NCBI RefSeq assembly: GCF_000420765.1
Contig: NZ_ATVO01000004.1
Location: 1 to 64,000, forward strand
Source: Sandarakinorhabdus limnophila DSM 17366
GTDB lineage: Bacteria; Pseudomonadota; Alphaproteobacteria; Sphingomonadales; Sphingomonadaceae
Reading direction: 5' to 3'
DNA length: 64,000 nucleotides
Within the stretch, counting starts at the first letter, position 1; the number at the start of each line of letters is the position of its first letter. Shown one piece after another: positions 60,356 to 64,000 of this stretch. The notes under the pieces are model-generated. The model had not been told where the DNA came from. It saw nothing but the letters and a program-made list of their open reading frames with translations, and did not search any database. The translations under genes and the position numbers were made by a program.

Positions 60356-61795
60356 GTGAACGAAATCCCGGACAACACCCCCGAATATAGCGTCAGCGAG
60401 ATCGCCGGCGCGCTGAAGCGCACGGTGGAGACCGCCTTTGGCCAGGTGCGCGTGCGCGGCGAGCTTTCGGGATTCCGCCGCCAATCCAGCGGCCACTGGT
60501 ATGGCAGCCTGAAGGACGAACGCGCCCTGATCGATCTCGCCATGTGGCGCGGGCCGGCGGCAAACCTCTCTTTCCGCCCGGAAGACGGCCTGGAAGTCAT
60601 CGTCACCGGCAAGCTCACCACCTATCCCGGCCGCTCCAAATATCAGCTGATCGTCGAATCGATGGAGCCGGCCGGCGTCGGCGCGCTGCTCGCCCAGATC
60701 GAGGCGCGGCGGCTGAAACTGCAAGCCGAAGGCCTGTTCGATCCGGCGCGCAAGAAGCAGTTGCCGTGGCTACCCGGTACCATTGGCGTCGTCACCAGCC
60801 CCACCGGCGCCGTGATTCGCGACATTCTGCACCGTCTGGCCGATCGCTTCCCGCGCCGCGTGCTGGTGTGGCCGGTGGCAGTGCAGGGCGAAGGCAGCGC
60901 CGCGCAGGTCGCCAATGCCATCGCCGGCTTCAACGCTATTCCTGCTGGCGGGCCGATTCCGCGCCCCGATCTGATCATCGTCGCGCGCGGCGGCGGCTCC
61001 ATCGAGGATCTGGCCGCCTTCAATGAGGAAAATGTCGTGCGCGCCGCTGCCGCCAGCCAGATCCCGCTGATCAGCGCGGTCGGGCATGAGACGGACACGA
61101 CGCTGATCGATTATGCGTCGGATTGGCGCGCGCCCACACCCACCGCAGCCGCGGAACGCGCCGTGCCGGTGCGTGCCGAGTTGGCCGCCTCCATCGCCAT
61201 GATGGCCGGGCGGCTCGATGCCGGCGTGGTGCGCGGCTGGAAACAGCGCCGCGAACGCAGTGTCGGCCTCGCCCGCCGGCTGCCGCAACCCAGGAACCTG
61301 ATCGGGCTGGTGGCACAGCGCATCGACGATCTTGCCGAACGCCTGCCCAATGCGCTCAACGCCCGCGCCGCCCAAGTGGCCTTGCGCCTGAACAACGCCG
61401 GCACCCGCCTGCGCCCGGCGCTGCTCACCGCCCGCCTGGAGCGCAGCAGCGAACGGCTGGCCGGCGCCTCGGCGCGGTTGGCCCCGGCGCTGGCCCGGCC
61501 ATTGAATGCGGATGCACAGAAACTCACCTGCATCGGCGCCGGCCTGCGGCCGTTCCTGATCGAATCGCGGCTGGGCACGGCGTCCGCCCGGCTGGCACAG
61601 GCGACACGCATGCTGGACAGTCTCAGCCCGCTCGCGGTTTTGGCCCGCGGCTACGCCATTGTCACCGGCCCGGATGGCCATGTCGTGGCGTCGGCCAGCG
61701 CCGCTGCGGCAAAGCCAAGCTTGACGATCCGCTTCGCAGATGGCGAAACGCCGGTCTTCACCCAACCTGTCCCGCCACAGGGGAGTCTGTTCTGA
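60356..61795 (+). CDS. xseA: Exodeoxyribonuclease VII large subunit
   Basis: XseA with XseB degrades single-stranded DNA. An N-terminal OB fold (YSVSEIAGALKRTVETAFGQVRVRGELSGFRRQSSGHWYGSLKD) precedes the catalytic region with VVTSPTGAVIRDILHRLADRFPRRVLVWPVAVQGEGSA, ARGGGSIEDLAAFNEENVVRAAAASQIPLISAVGHETDTTLIDYASD and PTPTAAAE. A long coiled-coil C-terminus follows. About 479 aa. The start GTG 60356 with GGAAG four bases upstream is preferred over ATG 60332. xseB is not adjacent. Confidence 0.95.
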   Translation: MNEIPDNTPEYSVSEIAGALKRTVETAFGQVRVRGELSGFRRQSSGHWYGSLKDERALIDLAMWRGPAANLSFRPEDGLEVIVTGKLTTYPGRSKYQLIVESMEPAGVGALLAQIEARRLKLQAEGLFDPARKKQLPWLPGTIGVVTSPTGAVIRDILHRLADRFPRRVLVWPVAVQGEGSAAQVANAIAGFNAIPAGGPIPRPDLIIVARGGGSIEDLAAFNEENVVRAAAASQIPLISAVGHETDTTLIDYASDWRAPTPTAAAERAVPVRAELAASIAMMAGRLDAGVVRGWKQRRERSVGLARRLPQPRNLIGLVAQRIDDLAERLPNALNARAAQVALRLNNAGTRLRPALLTARLERSSERLAGASARLAPALARPLNADAQKLTCIGAGLRPFLIESRLGTASARLAQATRMLDSLSPLAVLARGYAIVTGPDGHVVASASAAAAKPSLTIRFADGETPVFTQPVPPQGSLF

Positions 61796-62016
61796 TGCTC
61801 GATCGTTTCGGCCGACCGGCCCGCCTGCTCTATGAATCGGGCAGCTATCGCATCGTCGAAGCCGGCGATCATGTGCTGTGCGCCGTCACCGGCCAGCGCA
61901 TCAACCTGGCGTCCCTGCGTTACTGGAGCCACGAGCTGCAGGAAGCCTATTTCAGCGCCGATGTTGCCAGCAAGCGTTACGCCGAAATGCGCGCGAAGGG
62001 CATGTTTCCCGCGTGA
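61795..62016 (+). CDS. DUF2093 family protein
   Basis: A 73-aa alphaproteobacterial protein: FGRPARLLYESGSYRIVEAGDHVLCAVTGQRINLASLRYWSHELQEAYFSADVASKRY. It may bind zinc through the single-cysteine and His positions, but this is not shown. The ATG overlaps the xseA TGA (TGATG) and its own TGA overlaps the next ATG the same way, so three genes are tightly coupled. Confidence 0.85.
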   Translation: MLDRFGRPARLLYESGSYRIVEAGDHVLCAVTGQRINLASLRYWSHELQEAYFSADVASKRYAEMRAKGMFPA

Positions 62017-62873
62017 TGCGCCATCTGGCCTTGCCGGTTCTGGTGGCAACCGCCGCCATCACTGGTGCGGCCGCGCCGTTGCCGCTGGCCGTCGCCCAGC
62101 CGCTCACGGCCGTGCAGGGCCAGTTGCTGATCACTGCGCTGCCTGCGGGCAGCCATGATCTGCGACTGGATGGGCAACCGGTGCATCTGGATGGCGATGG
62201 CCGTTTCATGCTGGGTGTGGACCGCGATTTTACCGGCACCAAGGCGTTGGAGTGGGTGACGAAGGATGGCCGCAGTGCCCGCCGTGATCTGGTGGTGACG
62301 GGCCGTGAGTGGGTGATCGATCGCTTGCCCGCCCGCCTCAATCCACCGGCCGACCCCAACGCGCCGCGCAACCTGGAATATGAAGCACGGCGCGAGGCCG
62401 AGGTGGCGCAGGTGAAGGCTGCCCGCGCCGAAACCTCGCCCTGGCCATTCTGGCGCGCGCCCTTCCAGTGGCCGGCCACGGGGCGCATCTCCACGCATTT
62501 TGGCGCGCAGCGCGTCTATGGCGACATCCCGGCCAGCTATCACGGCGGCATGGACATCGCCGCCCCGCACGGCACGCCGGTGAAAGCGCCCATCCCCGGC
62601 GTGGTGCGGCTGGCGGCCGGGCCGTTCATGCTGGAAGGCAATCTGATCATCATCGATCATGGCCGCGGGCTGTTCTCGGCAATGATGCACCTCTCCAAGC
62701 TGGAGGTGAAACCCGGTGACATCGTGGCGCAAGGCCAGGTGATCGGCCGCATCGGCTCCACCGGGCGTTCCACCGGGCCCCATTTGCACTGGGGCATGAC
62801 CTGGCATGGCGTGAAGGTTGATCCCGAAGCGTTGCTGCCGCCGATGCCCGCGAAGGACGCGACGGGGCGCTAA
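62016..62873 (+). CDS. M23 family metallopeptidase (LytM domain)
   Basis: A 285-aa exported peptidase likely acting on peptidoglycan or an inactive activator. The signal peptide is about 1-26. The C-terminal LytM domain has FGAQRVYGDIPASYHGGMDIAAPHGTPVKAPIPGVVR (HxxxD metal ligands), then NLIIIDHGRGLFSAMMHLSKLEVKPGDIVAQGQVIGRIGSTGRSTGPHLHWGM (HxH). Both zinc motifs are intact, so it is probably active. The N-terminal half is beta-rich with an unknown role. Confidence 0.92.
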   Translation: MRHLALPVLVATAAITGAAAPLPLAVAQPLTAVQGQLLITALPAGSHDLRLDGQPVHLDGDGRFMLGVDRDFTGTKALEWVTKDGRSARRDLVVTGREWVIDRLPARLNPPADPNAPRNLEYEARREAEVAQVKAARAETSPWPFWRAPFQWPATGRISTHFGAQRVYGDIPASYHGGMDIAAPHGTPVKAPIPGVVRLAAGPFMLEGNLIIIDHGRGLFSAMMHLSKLEVKPGDIVAQGQVIGRIGSTGRSTGPHLHWGMTWHGVKVDPEALLPPMPAKDATGR

Positions 62874-62876
62874 GCC

Positions 62877-63425
62877 TTACTCCACCACGCGCTTCACCCG
62901 CACCGCCAGCTGGCCATCCACATTGGCGAGATAGCTGCCCATCGCCGCGCGGCGGATGCGGATCTTCATGCCCGGCTTGGGATCGCGGCGGAAACCGATG
63001 GCATCGGTCTGCAGCCAGATGCTGCCATCATCCAGCACGAAACGCCAGCCGGCGGTGCGGCTGGGCCGGGCGGCGGTGATGGTCGCCTCGATCTCGGTCA
63101 GGGCGCCGCGTTCGTCCTTTTTCTCGCCTTCGGCCACTTCGTCCTTGTCGGCGCCGAACAGGTTGAAACTGGGCAGCGCCAGACCGAACAGGCCGCGCCG
63201 CGCCTTCTTCACCTCTTCCTTGTCGGCCACCAGCACGTCGCGATTTTCCACCGCGCCGGCCAGGGCGGCCACGCCGGCATCAAGGCAGGCCAGCCGTGCC
63301 GTCGCATCGGTGAGCGCGCGGCAGTCGAGCAATTTCTGCACCACCGCCGGCGGGGCCTGCTTCGGCTTGTCGGCAGCAGCAGCGGGGGCGGCAATCAGCA
63401 GCAGGGCGAGCGGGGCAATGCGCAT
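62877..63425 (-). CDS. Hypothetical exported protein
   Basis: I do not recognise a named family. The 182-aa product has a signal peptide (MRIAPLALLLIAAPAAAA). A short N-terminal region carries two cysteines (LLDCRALTDATARLACLDAGVAAL), a pattern often seen in small periplasmic proteins, followed by charged linker and a beta-rich C-terminal part: LTEIEATITAARPSRTAGWRFVLDDGSIWLQTDAIGFRRDPKPGMKIRIRRAAMGSYLANVDGQLAVRVKRV. It is convergent with the M23 gene and divergent from the next. Confidence 0.65.
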   Translation of the reverse strand: MRIAPLALLLIAAPAAAADKPKQAPPAVVQKLLDCRALTDATARLACLDAGVAALAGAVENRDVLVADKEEVKKARRGLFGLALPSFNLFGADKDEVAEGEKKDERGALTEIEATITAARPSRTAGWRFVLDDGSIWLQTDAIGFRRDPKPGMKIRIRRAAMGSYLANVDGQLAVRVKRVVE

Positions 63426-63537
63426 GGGTGAACCTCGTATCTCTCTGCGACCTTTGATACGCCATCGCGGCATTGCCGCCAACTGGCTTGCCGCTGCGCG
63501 CGGGGCAGGCCATGACAGGCGAAACGGAGGGGACATC

Positions 63538-64000
63538 ATGAAATACGCCGCATTCAGCCTGCTGCTGGCCGCCGCTGCCACGGCACAGACACCCACGATG
63601 CAGCCCGATATCGCCGCCCCGTTCAACGCGGTGACACCGGCGGCCGATTATATCCGGCGCGAAGTGATGCTCCCGATGCGCGATGGGGTGAAACTCTACA
63701 CGGTGATCGTGATGAAGAAGGGCACGGCCAATGGCCCGATCCTGCTGACCCGTACGGTGTACAACGCCGGCAAGAACACCTCGCGCAATCCCAGCCAGTC
63801 CATCACCGAGATCTTGCCGATAAGCGATGCCGAATTCGTCACCGATGGCTATATCCGCGTCTATCAGGATGTGCGCGGCCGCAACAAATCCGAAGGCGAT
63901 TATGTGATCACCCGGCCGCTGAAAGGCCCGCTGAACAACACCGCCACCGATCACAGCACCGATGCGTATGACACGATCGACTGGCTGGTGAAGAATGTGC
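63538..64000 (+). CDS. CocE/NonD family hydrolase (5' part, runs off the window)
   Basis: The first 154 codons of an exported alpha/beta-hydrolase of the CocE/NonD family, acting as an acylase or X-Pro dipeptidyl-peptidase-like enzyme. A signal peptide (MKYAAFSLLLAAAATA) is followed by YIRREVMLPMRDGVKLYTVIVMKKG, ILLTRTVYNAGK and DGYIRVYQDVRGRNKSEGDYVI and AYDTIDWLVKN, all in family positions; the catalytic Ser lies beyond the edge. GGAGGGG stands six bases before the ATG. Confidence 0.88.
   Translation, partial: MKYAAFSLLLAAAATAQTPTMQPDIAAPFNAVTPAADYIRREVMLPMRDGVKLYTVIVMKKGTANGPILLTRTVYNAGKNTSRNPSQSITEILPISDAEFVTDGYIRVYQDVRGRNKSEGDYVITRPLKGPLNNTATDHSTDAYDTIDWLVKNV

Overview
The window is a gene-dense, high-G+C chromosomal segment of an alphaproteobacterium, almost certainly of the order Sphingomonadales. 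The grounds are the obgE-proB-proA-nadD-rsfS-rlmH-ctpA and rimP-nusA-ylxR-infB-rbfA-truB-rpsO-pnp gene orders, several small alphaproteobacterial families (DUF2093, DUF3297, YlxR/L7Ae-type RNA-binding protein), and three PEPxSWA-type C-terminal sorting signals of the kind common in sphingomonads. I infer the order from families and synteny and do not name a genus. Most of the window is core housekeeping DNA. The only clearly mobile DNA is the left edge: the 3' end of an IS3-family element, a gene-free relic with a tRNA-Lys-like fragment, then an intact tRNA-Ser(CGA).

Layout. 1-860: IS3 end, relic DNA and tRNA-Ser. 1018-2996: hspQ, then coq7, dsbB and a DedA/YqaA membrane protein on the minus strand. 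3063-10035: a minus-strand block rplU-rpmA-obgE-proB-proA-nadD-rsfS-rlmH-ctpA for ribosome assembly, proline and NAD synthesis and periplasmic proteolysis. 10247-11236: a small membrane protein and a PuuD-like membrane protein. 11452-21307: a plus-strand translation and RNA operon from rimP to pnp. 21458-30629: mixed genes, including an RluA-type pseudouridine synthase, crcB, rarA, the rpsF-rpsR-rplI ribosomal operon, gluconokinase and a superoxide dismutase with a probable frameshift. 30639-38921: branched-chain amino acid genes (leuA; ilvB-ilvN-ilvC) with a PEP-CTERM gene on either side of ilvBNC. 39070-48751: miaA/serB, lipid and membrane genes, phbB, hemH, an orphan molybdenum hydroxylase large subunit, a peroxiredoxin, yqgE and a VOC protein. 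48934-55621: rpmI-rplT, a third PEP-CTERM gene, pheST, a CNNM/CBS transporter-like protein and a TonB C-terminal protein. 55618-64000: a reductase, an M28 peptidase fused to a membrane domain, a phosphotransferase, purD, xseA, an M23 peptidase and the start of a CocE/NonD hydrolase.

The most interesting signals are regulatory. One PEP-CTERM gene has a perfect sigma-54 promoter (TGGCAC-N5-TTGCA) with an imperfect palindrome centred on GTTAAC about 50 bp upstream of it, and all three PEP-CTERM genes sit behind AT-rich islands carrying GTTAAC or TTTAAC motifs. leuA is preceded by a 17-codon leucine-rich reading frame whose ATG falls at the expected transcription start of a good promoter, which suggests a leaderless attenuator peptide. 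rpmI-rplT has a terminator-like hairpin between its promoter and first gene. Other points to check are a likely single-base frameshift at the end of the superoxide dismutase gene, a possible CTG start that restores a twin-arginine signal to the molybdenum hydroxylase subunit, and a 15-bp direct repeat between the divergent peroxiredoxin and yqgE genes. I saw no CRISPR array, phage, secretion system or obvious defence system, and no exosortase gene in the window.
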